DNA of 64,000 bases from JAOBAU01 sp034667465 (GTDB lineage: Bacteria; Acidobacteriota; Thermoanaerobaculia; Gp7-AA8). The stretch is taken from positions 1-64,000 of the forward strand of contig JAXDJV010000027.1 of assembly GCA_034667465.1 (NCBI GenBank). Reading direction: 5' to 3'. Positions within the stretch are counted from its first letter, which is position 1. Every line of letters begins with the position of its first letter. Position numbers and translations under genes: made by a program. This document shows positions 25,949-33,716 of this stretch, piece after piece. Below the pieces are notes generated by a model. It did no database searches and was not told the origin of the DNA. It saw nothing but the letters and a program-made list of their open reading frames with translations.

Positions 25949-27952
25949 TCAGCGATTCGCGAATAGTTTTTCCTGCGCGATGAGCTGCCGCGTCATCGCA
26001 TCGGCGCCCGCGCGCGCAGCAGCGATTCGCGCCGCGGCATCGGACTCATTCAGCAGCACGCTGACCTGCGCGCGTTTGAAGAGCGCCAGCGGATATGCGG
26101 GATGTTTCGGCGACACGCGATCGAGCGCGGCGCGCGCGTCTTCGAAGCGGCGCGACGAGAGATAGAGCACGCCGAGCTCGAGGTTGCTGTGAAACTCTTT
26201 GCCCTGCGCGGCGCGCGCTTTCTCGAACGCATCGATTGCCGTCGCCGTGTCGCCGCTTTCCATCGCGACGTTGCCGAGCTTCACCAGCTCCTGCGGCGTC
26301 GGCGTGCGCAGCGCGAACACTCGCTGCCGCAGCGCGATCGCATCGCCGAACCGTCCTTCACGCTCACGAATCGTGGCGAGCGCTTCGAGCGCGGGGACAC
26401 GATTGGGATTCTCGTTCACGATCTTCTCGAGCAGCGGCTCCGCTTCCTTCCACTCCGCGCCGCGCGCCTGGTGCAGCGCGAGATACGTCTGCACATCGGG
26501 CGAGTCAGGCGCGATCGATTGCGCACGACGATAGCCGGCCGTCGCTTCCGCGTCGTGGCCAAGTGCGGAGTGCGCGGTGGCGAGACGAAGCGCGGCGTCG
26601 AGATTGTGCGGATCGCGCGCGAGGATCTGTTCGAGCAGCGGGATCGCTTCCGCGTACTGCTCGCGTACGAACAAGCCTGACGCTTTGTCGAGAATCGGGA
26701 AGAGCGCGGTCATATCGGCGGGACGCGGCGCGTCGGCGCGAATGATCGGCTTCACGTCGGAGCTGACGTAGCCGAGGCTCGCCAGTTTCTTTCGCTCCTC
26801 ATCGGCGAGGCTCGTGGAGCTCGCGGCCGCCTGCAGAGACGGAATCGGATAGTCGCGCAGCGTTGCGCGGACCTCGCGCGACAGGCTCGCGTTCGCGGCA
26901 ATATTCTTCGTCTCGCCGGGATCGGCGACGACGTCATACACCTCGGTGGTTCGTCCGGCGAGGATCGTCTTCTGCCGTCCTTCGACCGTCATCACCTGCG
27001 GTTGCCATCCGTAATCGAGGAACGGTTTCATCGCTTCACCGACGACGATCTCCGCGTTCGCGGCGCGCAGCGAGTTGGTCTTGTCGATGCCGGCCCAGTC
27101 GAGGATGGTGTGAAAGACGCGGCGCGTGCTCACCGGCGCGTCGACAACGCCGCGCGGAACTCCGGGACCGGCGAGCAGCAGCGGCACGTGCATCGTCGAT
27201 TGATAGAGCAGATTGCCGTGCTGCGCCTCGCCGTGATCGCCGAGTCCTTCGCCGTGATCGGCGAGGACGACGATCGCCGCGCCGCGGCGCGCTTTCCGGT
27301 TGAACGCGGCGACGAGCCGGCCGAGTTGCTCGTCCATCGATGCCACTTCGCCGAGGTAAGGGTTGGTTGCGTAACGCGAACGGAACGGCTCCGGCGGCGT
27401 GTACGGATAGTGCGGGTCGTAGTAGTGAACCCAGAGAAACAGCGGTTGCGACTTCTGCGCGTTCAGCCAGGCCAGCGCATGATCTGTTGTCTCGTTCGCC
27501 GGACGCTCCGCGCGTCCGTTGCCGAAGTCATCGTCATACGTCGTGAAGCCGCGGGCGACACCGAAGCGCCGTGCCAGCGCGAACGCGGAAACGAATGCGC
27601 CGGTCTCGTAGCCCGCCTGTTTCAAACGTTCGGCGAGCACGACGCGATCCGCCGGAAAGTTGCGCGCGTTCTCGTGCACTCCGTGTCCCGCCGGATAGAG
27701 ACCGGTCAGCATCGAGAGATGCGACGGCAGTGTTTGCGGAACCGCGGCGTACGCGAAATCGAAACGGCGTCCGCGCGCGGCGAGCGCGTTGAACGATGGA
27801 GTCGCGGGACCGATCGCATCGGCGCGCGTCGTGTCGAGTGTGACGAGCAGGATCGAAGGCAGCGCGATCGCCGGCTTCGGAGGTGCCTCCGATCTTGTGC
27901 AGCCGGCGATCAGTGCGAGCGACAGGAGCGCGAGCAGGCGACGTTCGGGCAT
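25949..27952 (-). CDS. Sulfatase-like hydrolase fused to TPRs, lipoprotein
   Basis: The ATG at 27952 gives a lipoprotein signal (LLALLSLALIAGC, Cys at residue 18). The alkaline-phosphatase/sulfatase-superfamily domain follows: ILLVTLDTTRADAIG (metal ligands), AVPQTLPSHLSMLTGLYP, WVHYYDPHYPY and VVLADHGEGLGDHGE (Asp/His ligands). Classical sulfatases have C/S-x-P-S-R for formylglycine; here the site reads T-L-P-S-H, so Thr74 is the likely nucleophile and sulfatase activity is doubtful. From about residue 420, TPR helices run to the end (AIPLLEQILARDPHNLDAAL). Length is 667 aa. It is divergent from spmA. Confidence 0.85.
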   Translation of the reverse strand: MPERRLLALLSLALIAGCTRSEAPPKPAIALPSILLVTLDTTRADAIGPATPSFNALAARGRRFDFAYAAVPQTLPSHLSMLTGLYPAGHGVHENARNFPADRVVLAERLKQAGYETGAFVSAFALARRFGVARGFTTYDDDFGNGRAERPANETTDHALAWLNAQKSQPLFLWVHYYDPHYPYTPPEPFRSRYATNPYLGEVASMDEQLGRLVAAFNRKARRGAAIVVLADHGEGLGDHGEAQHGNLLYQSTMHVPLLLAGPGVPRGVVDAPVSTRRVFHTILDWAGIDKTNSLRAANAEIVVGEAMKPFLDYGWQPQVMTVEGRQKTILAGRTTEVYDVVADPGETKNIAANASLSREVRATLRDYPIPSLQAAASSTSLADEERKKLASLGYVSSDVKPIIRADAPRPADMTALFPILDKASGLFVREQYAEAIPLLEQILARDPHNLDAALRLATAHSALGHDAEATAGYRRAQSIAPDSPDVQTYLALHQARGAEWKEAEPLLEKIVNENPNRVPALEALATIREREGRFGDAIALRQRVFALRTPTPQELVKLGNVAMESGDTATAIDAFEKARAAQGKEFHSNLELGVLYLSSRRFEDARAALDRVSPKHPAYPLALFKRAQVSVLLNESDAAARIAAARAGADAMTRQLIAQEKLFANR

Positions 27953-27963
27953 CGACGTACTTG

Positions 27964-27969
27964 TATCAT
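27964..27969 (+). promoter_or_regulatory. -10 box (TATCAT) of spmA
   Basis: TATCAT is followed by 8 nt and the spmA ATG at 27978, leaving no leader. On the opposite strand GATACA-like sequence lies about 9 nt before the ATG of the sulfatase-like gene, so the 25-nt divergent gap probably serves both genes. Confidence 0.45.
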
Positions 27970-27977
27970 TCGCCGGC

Positions 27978-28589
27978 ATGCTCAACTACATCTGGTTCGG
28001 ACTGATGGCCATCGCGCTGATCGTCGCGGCGTTCACCGGCAGGGCCGACGCCGTGACGAAAGGCGCCGTCGATTCGGCGAAGACGGCGGTCGAGATCGCC
28101 ATCGGCCTGGTCGGCATCATGACGCTCTGGCTCGGCATCATGCGCGTCGCCGAAAAAGCCGGATTGATCTCGATGCTCGGCCGGCTGCTTCGTCCGTTCA
28201 GCCGCCTTCTCTTTCCGGAGATTCCGCCCGATCATCCCGCCATCGGCGCGATGATTCTCAACGTCGCCGCGAACATGCTCGGTCTCTCCAACGCCGCCAC
28301 GCCGCTCGGCATCAAAGCGATGGAAGAGCTGCAGACGCTGAACGAAGAGAAAGAGACAGCGTCCGATTCGATGGTGACGTTCATGGTCCTCAATACCGCA
28401 GGGATTCAGTTCATCCCGGCGACGATCATCGGCGTGCTCGCCGCTGCCGGCGCGAAAAACCCGGCGGCAATCATCTCGACGACGCTCGCCGCGACACTAT
28501 GCGGCGCAATCGCCGCGGTCATCACCGCGAAACTGTTGCAGCGTTTCTTTCCGTATCGCCGCGCAACAGTCGAGGAGGTTCCGCAGTGA
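27978..28589 (+). CDS. spmA: SpmA-like membrane protein (nucleoside-recognition/gate domain)
   Basis: A 203-aa membrane protein: MLNYIWFGLMAIALIVAAFT, VEIAIGLVGIMTLWLGIMRV, then the characteristic gate-like HPAIGAMILNVAANMLGLSN and a C-terminal helix pair. SpmA and SpmB are known from spore-core dehydration in Bacillus, but homologues are widespread in non-sporulating Gram-negatives, where their transport role is undefined. The start at 27978 is supported by a promoter box 8 nt upstream and by the family N-terminus. It is coupled to spmB by GTGA, with GAGGAGG before the spmB start. Confidence 0.88.
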   Translation: MLNYIWFGLMAIALIVAAFTGRADAVTKGAVDSAKTAVEIAIGLVGIMTLWLGIMRVAEKAGLISMLGRLLRPFSRLLFPEIPPDHPAIGAMILNVAANMLGLSNAATPLGIKAMEELQTLNEEKETASDSMVTFMVLNTAGIQFIPATIIGVLAAAGAKNPAAIISTTLAATLCGAIAAVITAKLLQRFFPYRRATVEEVPQ

Positions 28590-29122
28590 TTCGGGAGATC
28601 CTCGCTGCGATCTCGCGCTGGGCGATTCCGGCGCTGCTCGTCGGCATTCCGCTCGTCGGCATGATTCGCGGCATCAAGGTCTACGACGTCTTCATCGAAG
28701 GGGCGAAGGAAGGATTCAACGTCGCGATCCGCATCATTCCGTTCCTCGTCGGGATCCTCGTGGCGATCGGGATGTTCCGCGCGTCGGGCGCGATGGATCT
28801 CCTGACGAATGCGCTTCGTCCGATGATGACCGCGCTCGGATTTCCGACCGAGCTTTTTCCGCTCGTCGTGCTGCGAACGCTGAGCGGCAGTGGCTCACTT
28901 GCGCTGACGACCGACATCATCAAAAACTACGGACCCGATTCGCTGACGGGACGAACGGCCGCGACGATGTACGGCGGCTCGGAGACGACGTTCTACGTGC
29001 TCGCGGTTTACTTCGGCGCGATCGGCGTCAAACGAACGCGGCACGCCATTCCGGCCGCGCTCGTCGGTGATGTGGTCGCCGCGATCGTCGCAGTCGCCGT
29101 CTGCACCCGGATGTTCGCGTAA
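28586..29122 (+). CDS. spmB: SpmB-like membrane protein
   Basis: A 178-aa partner of SpmA carrying the same Gate domain type: IRIIPFLVGILVAIGMFRAS, NALRPMMTALGFPTELFPLV, RTLSGSGSLALTTDIIKNYG and MYGGSETTFYVLAVYFGAIG. The motif GSGSLA followed by GGSETTFY is conserved in SpmB. The GTG start overlaps the SpmA stop, so expression is coupled. A Ser/Gly-rich site of this type lines the substrate pathway in related nucleoside transporters; the substrate here is unknown. Confidence 0.88.
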   Translation: MIREILAAISRWAIPALLVGIPLVGMIRGIKVYDVFIEGAKEGFNVAIRIIPFLVGILVAIGMFRASGAMDLLTNALRPMMTALGFPTELFPLVVLRTLSGSGSLALTTDIIKNYGPDSLTGRTAATMYGGSETTFYVLAVYFGAIGVKRTRHAIPAALVGDVVAAIVAVAVCTRMFA

Positions 29123-29371
29123 TCAGAGCAGTGCCGGCTGCGTGCGCGGAGCGCTGAGCCGGCGCTGAATCTTCCTCATCTCCAGGGCAGCCATGCCGCC
29201 GCCGACGAGCAGCAGTCCGGTGCCGGCCGCGATCTTCATCATCGTCCCGGCGGCTTTCATTGCTTCGGCAGCAACGACAGCGGTGAGAATCAGCGTGCCG
29301 GCACCGAGGATTGAGGCTCGAACGGCGATGCCGCGGGCGGTTTCGCGAAGGGTAAGTTCATGGTCTTTCAT
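29123..29371 (-). CDS. Small membrane protein, unknown
   Basis: An 82-aa protein with two predicted helices (AVRASILGAGTLILTAVVAA and MKIAAGTGLLLVGGGMAALE) and a basic C-terminus (MRKIQRRLSAPR). No family recognised. Its stop codon directly abuts the stop of spmB (convergent). The ATG at 29371 has no strong Shine-Dalgarno. The two-helix hairpin with a Gly-rich second helix is compatible with a small holin-like or phage-shock-type protein, but that is not supported further. Confidence 0.55.
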   Translation of the reverse strand: MKDHELTLRETARGIAVRASILGAGTLILTAVVAAEAMKAAGTMMKIAAGTGLLLVGGGMAALEMRKIQRRLSAPRTQPALL

Positions 29372-29410
29372 ACCCCTGAACGCAGCAACGCGCGCGCCAC
29401 GAAGCGCTGC

Positions 29411-30763
29411 TCACTCCGCTTCGCTCACCACTGATTGATCCGGTTTTCCCGCTCCGAGCCAGATGAGTGCGCCTGTAATGATGCAAATCGTCGCGCCGAT
29501 CAGTTTCGGACCGTTCAATGTGATGACGAAGAAGAGCGAAATGAGCGTGCCGAGGATCGGGACGATGAGGCCGGGAGTACGGAAACCCTCGTTCAGTTTG
29601 CGGAGACGCGGCACACCGGCGCAGGTGAACAGATACGTTGCCAGCCGCGCAACGGCCGAGAGAAGCGCGAGCTTCGCAAACGCTTCCCCTTCTTTGCCAG
29701 GGTCGGCGACGACGTTCGCACCGACGGCGATCACGATCGCCACGAGGACGTGAATCACGATCGCGAGGGAGGGCGTCCGATAGCGCGGATGAACGTAGCT
29801 GACGGCGCGCATACGTTTGCGGCCGAGCGACAGCGCGTACAACATCCGCGAGCCTTCGAGCACGGTGCCGGAGTTCGTTCCCGCCATCGACAGCAGCGCG
29901 CCGGCGGTGATGATGATCGCGCCGACCGGACCGATGAGCGCCGCGGCCGCGGTCGCGATCGGCGTCTTCGTCTGCGAGAGATCGTCGACCGCCGACATCG
30001 CGCCGAGCTGCACGAGCACGTAGACCAGCGCGATCGCGAGTGTTCCGACGAGCAGTGCGCCGGGAAGATTCTTGCGAGGGTTGCGGAACTCGCCGGCCGG
30101 CACCCCCATGTTCTCGAAGCCGGCGTACGCGAACAGCATGAAGAGCGCTGCTTCGTTCCAGTTCGTGTTCGCGACCGGCATGGTGAACGACGACGGAATC
30201 GGATTGTGACGCCACGCGATCAGCGCCACGATGATGAATCCGACCAGCGGCACGAGCTTGCCGAGCGTGAAGACATAGATCGACGCCGCGCCGTAGCGAA
30301 CGCCGGCGAAGTGAATCGCGCCGAGGATGAGGAGGGAGCCGACGATGATGCCGATGCGCGGGACTGGCGCGCGCAGCGACGGCCAGAGCAGCGCCAGCGA
30401 AACGACGAAACCGTTCGACAGCGCAGCCAGCGACGTCAGACGCGCGATCCAGTTCATCCAGCCGGTCTCGAATCCGATGAAGTCGCCGAACGCCGTCCGC
30501 GCGTACAAATACGCGCCGCCGGGCTCCGAGAAGTGACTCGCAGCCTCGGCGAAACAGAGCACGAGGATGAAGACCGGAATCGCGAAGAGCAGCGGCGCCC
30601 AGAGCGAGAACGGGCCGAGCAGCTTGTACGACTCGGACGGCAACAGAAACACGCCGCTGCCGACGACGGCGTTGATGCACATCGCCACGAGGCCCCAGAA
30701 GCCGACCGTGCGAACGAGTTTGCCGCTGCGCGACCGGTCTTCTGTCATCGGTACTTCTGTCAT
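29411..30763 (-). CDS. APC-family amino-acid permease
   Basis: A 12-helix amino-acid/polyamine/organocation transporter of 450 aa. The first helix carries the signature FWGLVAMCINAVVGSGVFLL, the unwound substrate-binding segment (VVGSG). Other helices include ALLSNGFVVSLALLWPSLRA and ISMAGTNSGTVLEGSRMLYA. It starts at the ATG at 30763, which shares one base with the stop of the D-aminoacylase-like gene, so it is coupled to it and to lysA. The operon suggests uptake or export of an amino acid released by, or fed to, those enzymes. Confidence 0.9.
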   Translation of the reverse strand: MTEVPMTEDRSRSGKLVRTVGFWGLVAMCINAVVGSGVFLLPSESYKLLGPFSLWAPLLFAIPVFILVLCFAEAASHFSEPGGAYLYARTAFGDFIGFETGWMNWIARLTSLAALSNGFVVSLALLWPSLRAPVPRIGIIVGSLLILGAIHFAGVRYGAASIYVFTLGKLVPLVGFIIVALIAWRHNPIPSSFTMPVANTNWNEAALFMLFAYAGFENMGVPAGEFRNPRKNLPGALLVGTLAIALVYVLVQLGAMSAVDDLSQTKTPIATAAAALIGPVGAIIITAGALLSMAGTNSGTVLEGSRMLYALSLGRKRMRAVSYVHPRYRTPSLAIVIHVLVAIVIAVGANVVADPGKEGEAFAKLALLSAVARLATYLFTCAGVPRLRKLNEGFRTPGLIVPILGTLISLFFVITLNGPKLIGATICIITGALIWLGAGKPDQSVVSEAE

Positions 30764-32397
30764 CAATGTGCCTCGTATCCTTTGCCGCGCAGCACGCGGC
30801 CCGGCAGCGAACCGGTCATCTTCGAGTCGAGCAGCACGGGAATTCCGTTCACGATGACATCACTAACGCCTTCTGCAAACTGGTGCGGATCGGCGAACGT
30901 CGCAATGTCCCTGATCGCGTTCGGATCGAAGATCGCGATGTCGGCCTTCATGCCGGCGCGCAGAATGCCGCGGTCGGCGAAGTTGCAGCGATCGGCGGCC
31001 TGCGACGTCATCTTGCGCACCGCTTCTTCGAGCGTGAAGAGATGCGCGTCGCGGACGTAGTGTCCCGCCACGCGCGCGAACGTGCCGTAGGCGCGCGGAT
31101 GTTGTGACGCGTTCGCCAGTCGCGCGGCGGGCGGCGGCGCGCCGGAGTCGGCGCCGACGGAAACGAACGGCTGCTTCAGCGCGTACTGCACGTCGTCTTC
31201 ACTCATCGAGAAGAAGATCACCTGCGGCGAATACGGCGGACCGCTGAAGAGGCGGATCAGCGCTTCTTCCGGCGCGACGCCCATCTCCTTCGCGATGTCC
31301 TCGATGAACTTCTTCTGATATTGCTCGAAGCCCGGTCCGATCGCGCCGACCCAGATCGCCTTCTCGCCGCGCTTCGCGTATGCGCGTGCGAGATCTTCGG
31401 AGATCTTCGCGCGCATGGCCGGATCGGTGAGCCGCTTCTGCAGCTCCGTGTATCCGCCTTCCATCGACCACGACGGTGCGAGCGTCGACAGCGAGGTGCC
31501 CGAGGCCGGATACGGATAGACGTTCGCCGCCGCGTCGATTCCTTCGGCGCGCGCGGCGAGGATGCGATCGATGACGTGCGGCATGCGGCCCCAGTTCGCG
31601 CGGCCGGCGGTCTTGAGATGCCAGATGTTCACCGGGATCTTCGCTTCGCGTCCGATGCGGAATGCTTCGTCGAGACCGTCGTCGATCTGATCGCCTTCAT
31701 CGCGCATGTGCGTGAAGTAGACGCCGCCGCGCGCCGCTGCGACGCGCGCGAGATTCACCAGCTCGTCGGTCGTCGAGAACATGCCGGGAACGTAGATGAG
31801 CGAGGTCGAGATGCCGATGGCGCCGTCGCGCATCGCCTGATCGACGATCCGCTCCATCTCGCGCATCTCGTCGGCGGTCGGCTTGCGATTGATGTCGCCG
31901 ATGACCATCTCGCGCGGATTGTCGGCGCCGACCAGGAGCGCGAAGTTGATGGCGCTGCGATTCTTTTCGACGGCCGCGAAGTAATCGCCGAGCGACAGGA
32001 ACTTGCCATCCTTCGAAGGGCCGGGCGATTTCCCTTCGCCGGTCACTTCGGTCGTCACACCCTGTCGTACTTTCGGCTCGAGGTGCGGATCGGCGAAGAC
32101 GGAGTTCTGCGATTGCCCGAGCAGATCGATGAAGCCTGGCGAGACGATCCGCTCGTGCGCGTCGATCGTCGCGGTCGCGGGAACGTCGTGCAGATCGCCG
32201 ATGGCGACGATCGTGTCGCCGCGCACGCCGACGTCACCGCGGAACCACGGCGCACCGGTGCCGTCGAGAATGCGGCCGTTGGTGATTTTCAAATCGAGCG
32301 CCGGTTTCGAATTCATCGTCGCGCAACTCGAAACAAGAACGAGCGCAGCAAGAAGACTCAGCACTCTGCACTCAGCACTCAGCACTGATTTTTTCAT
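30763..32397 (-). CDS. D-aminoacylase-like amidohydrolase, lipoprotein
   Basis: Amidohydrolase-superfamily protein of 544 aa related to N-acyl-D-amino-acid deacylases: PALDLKITNGRILDGTGAPW, TIDAHERIVSPGFID, VRQGVTTEVTGEG, YFTHMRDEGDQIDDGLDEA, IWHLKTAGRANWGRM and VGADSGAP. The canonical HxH of strand 1 (GFIDxHxH) is replaced by LLGQSQ, so the metal site differs. The N-terminus is a lipoprotein signal with lipobox LVSSC (Cys about 25); its first part is encoded by a heptamer repeat. It overlaps lysA by 4 nt. A role in peptidoglycan-derived or D-amino-acid salvage is inferred. Confidence 0.82.
   Translation of the reverse strand: MKKSVLSAECRVLSLLAALVLVSSCATMNSKPALDLKITNGRILDGTGAPWFRGDVGVRGDTIVAIGDLHDVPATATIDAHERIVSPGFIDLLGQSQNSVFADPHLEPKVRQGVTTEVTGEGKSPGPSKDGKFLSLGDYFAAVEKNRSAINFALLVGADNPREMVIGDINRKPTADEMREMERIVDQAMRDGAIGISTSLIYVPGMFSTTDELVNLARVAAARGGVYFTHMRDEGDQIDDGLDEAFRIGREAKIPVNIWHLKTAGRANWGRMPHVIDRILAARAEGIDAAANVYPYPASGTSLSTLAPSWSMEGGYTELQKRLTDPAMRAKISEDLARAYAKRGEKAIWVGAIGPGFEQYQKKFIEDIAKEMGVAPEEALIRLFSGPPYSPQVIFFSMSEDDVQYALKQPFVSVGADSGAPPPAARLANASQHPRAYGTFARVAGHYVRDAHLFTLEEAVRKMTSQAADRCNFADRGILRAGMKADIAIFDPNAIRDIATFADPHQFAEGVSDVIVNGIPVLLDSKMTGSLPGRVLRGKGYEAH
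32356..32387. repeat. Heptamer repeat inside the signal-peptide coding region
   Basis: Four tandem units, ACTCAGC, ACTCTGC, ACTCAGC, ACTCAGC (32356-32383), plus a partial fifth. On the minus strand these read GCTGAGT and encode residues of about 4-14 of the amidohydrolase signal peptide. The period of 7 and copy number match the hairpin arms elsewhere, but no inverted partner arm is present here. Because 7 is not a multiple of 3, the protein shows no simple repeat. Confidence 0.75.
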
Positions 32398-33662
32398 CGT
32401 TGTCCCCGAACAAGATCGTCGAACGTTTGCCGGTCGCGGATGAGCTGCATCGACGCGCCGTCGACCAGCACCTCAGGCGGCAGCAGTCGCGCGTTGTAAT
32501 GCGACGCCATCGAGAAGCCGTACGCGCCGGCATCGCAGAACGCGATCGCGTCGCCGACTTTCGTCCGGTCGATGCGACGCGTCTCCGGCGCGCCGGACGC
32601 GCTGCGCGTGAAGACGTCGCTCGACTCGCAGATGTTGCCGGCCACGACGCACTCCTCGCTCAGCTGCGATTCGTCGAACGATTCGCGCAGCGCGCCGTCG
32701 CTCGCGTTTGTAGCGTTGATGATGTGGTGATACGCGCCGTACTTCGACGGCCGCACGAGATGATTGAAGCCGGTGTCGACGCCGATCCACTCCGTGCCGG
32801 TGCTGATCCGTTTCGACGTCACCGTCGCCAGCAGCACACCCGATTGCGCGACGACGTAACGTCCCGGCTCGAGGATGGCGGTGAGATCGCGCGCGCGCAG
32901 AAAGTGAGCGGCGATCCGCGTCAGCTCTTCGCCGTACTCCTCGATCGGAAACTCCGCTTCGCCCGGACGATAGGGGATCGACATCCCGCCGCCGAAGTTG
33001 ATGAAGCGGAGATTCGCGTACGAGCCGGCCAGTTCCAGCAGCCGCCGCGCTGATTCGAGCAGGGGCGCGAGTTGGTCGACTCCGGAGCCGATGTGCGCGT
33101 GCAGTCCGACCACGCGGCGTCCCGAGTCTTCGACGACCGTTCGCGCTTCGTCGATCTCGGCCAGGTCGATGCCGAACTTCACGCCGGCGCCGGCGGTGAC
33201 GACGTCGGCGTGGTGGCCGGCGCCAATGTCGGGATTGACGCGCAGCGCGATCGGATTCGGCAGGTCGAGCGCGAGGATGCGATCGATCTCCGACATGGAG
33301 TTCACGTTGATGACGATCTCGGGATCGCCGATCGAGCGAAGGTCGTCATCGGAAACGTTGGAACAGGTGAACCAGATGTTGTCGGGCGTGTAGCCGGCCT
33401 GGCGCGCGATGTAAATTTCGCCGGGCGACACGGCGTCGCAGCCGAAGCCGCTTTTGCGCACGAGGTCGAGGATGGCGAGGCTGCTGTTCGCCTTCATCGC
33501 GTAGAACGGACGGAAGGGGAGTCGCGAGAACGCGGAACGAACGCGTTCGATCTGGCGACGGATGATGGCGGCGTCGTAAACGTAAACGGGACTGCCGTAG
33601 CGGGAGAGGATGTCGGTGACGGAAAGCTCGCCTATGTGGAGGACGCGATTGCGGACGTTCAT
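32394..33662 (-). CDS. lysA: Diaminopimelate decarboxylase
   Basis: PLP enzyme that converts meso-diaminopimelate to lysine, the last step of lysine synthesis. YAMKANSSLAILDLVRKSG holds the PLP Lys (about 58). Other fold-type III motifs are GCDAVSPGEIYIARQAG, HAHIGSGVD, RFINFGGGMSIPY, ILEPGRYVV and AGNICESSDVF, which contributes the Cys of the second subunit. Length is 422 aa. TAAACT lies 9 nt before the ATG at 33662. It leads the minus-strand operon with the D-aminoacylase-like lipoprotein and APC permease, suggesting a lysine/DAP or D-amino-acid recycling unit. Confidence 0.93.
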   Translation of the reverse strand: MNVRNRVLHIGELSVTDILSRYGSPVYVYDAAIIRRQIERVRSAFSRLPFRPFYAMKANSSLAILDLVRKSGFGCDAVSPGEIYIARQAGYTPDNIWFTCSNVSDDDLRSIGDPEIVINVNSMSEIDRILALDLPNPIALRVNPDIGAGHHADVVTAGAGVKFGIDLAEIDEARTVVEDSGRRVVGLHAHIGSGVDQLAPLLESARRLLELAGSYANLRFINFGGGMSIPYRPGEAEFPIEEYGEELTRIAAHFLRARDLTAILEPGRYVVAQSGVLLATVTSKRISTGTEWIGVDTGFNHLVRPSKYGAYHHIINATNASDGALRESFDESQLSEECVVAGNICESSDVFTRSASGAPETRRIDRTKVGDAIAFCDAGAYGFSMASHYNARLLPPEVLVDGASMQLIRDRQTFDDLVRGQR

Positions 33663-33671
33663 CGGCGCGAG

Positions 33672-33710
33672 AGTTTAACTCTGGCGCGGCGACGCAGGGC
33701 CGCCGATAAT
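33672..33710. promoter_or_regulatory. Divergent start-proximal -10 boxes of lysA and thyA
   Basis: On the minus strand TAAACT (33677-33672) lies 9 nt before the lysA ATG. On the plus strand GATAAT (33705-33710) lies 6 nt before the thyA ATG, so the predicted thyA start of transcription is at or next to the start codon. No Shine-Dalgarno precedes either gene. Confidence 0.5.
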
Positions 33711-33716
33711 CAGTCG

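Noticed and set aside
25949..27952. Calling the sulfatase-like gene a formylglycine sulfatase
   Set aside because: The Cys/Ser that becomes formylglycine is replaced by Thr and the following Arg by His.
27978..29122. spmAB as evidence of a spore-forming Firmicute
   Set aside because: LPS, BAM and TonB-dependent genes and high GC show a Gram-negative cell, and spmAB homologues occur widely in non-spore-formers.
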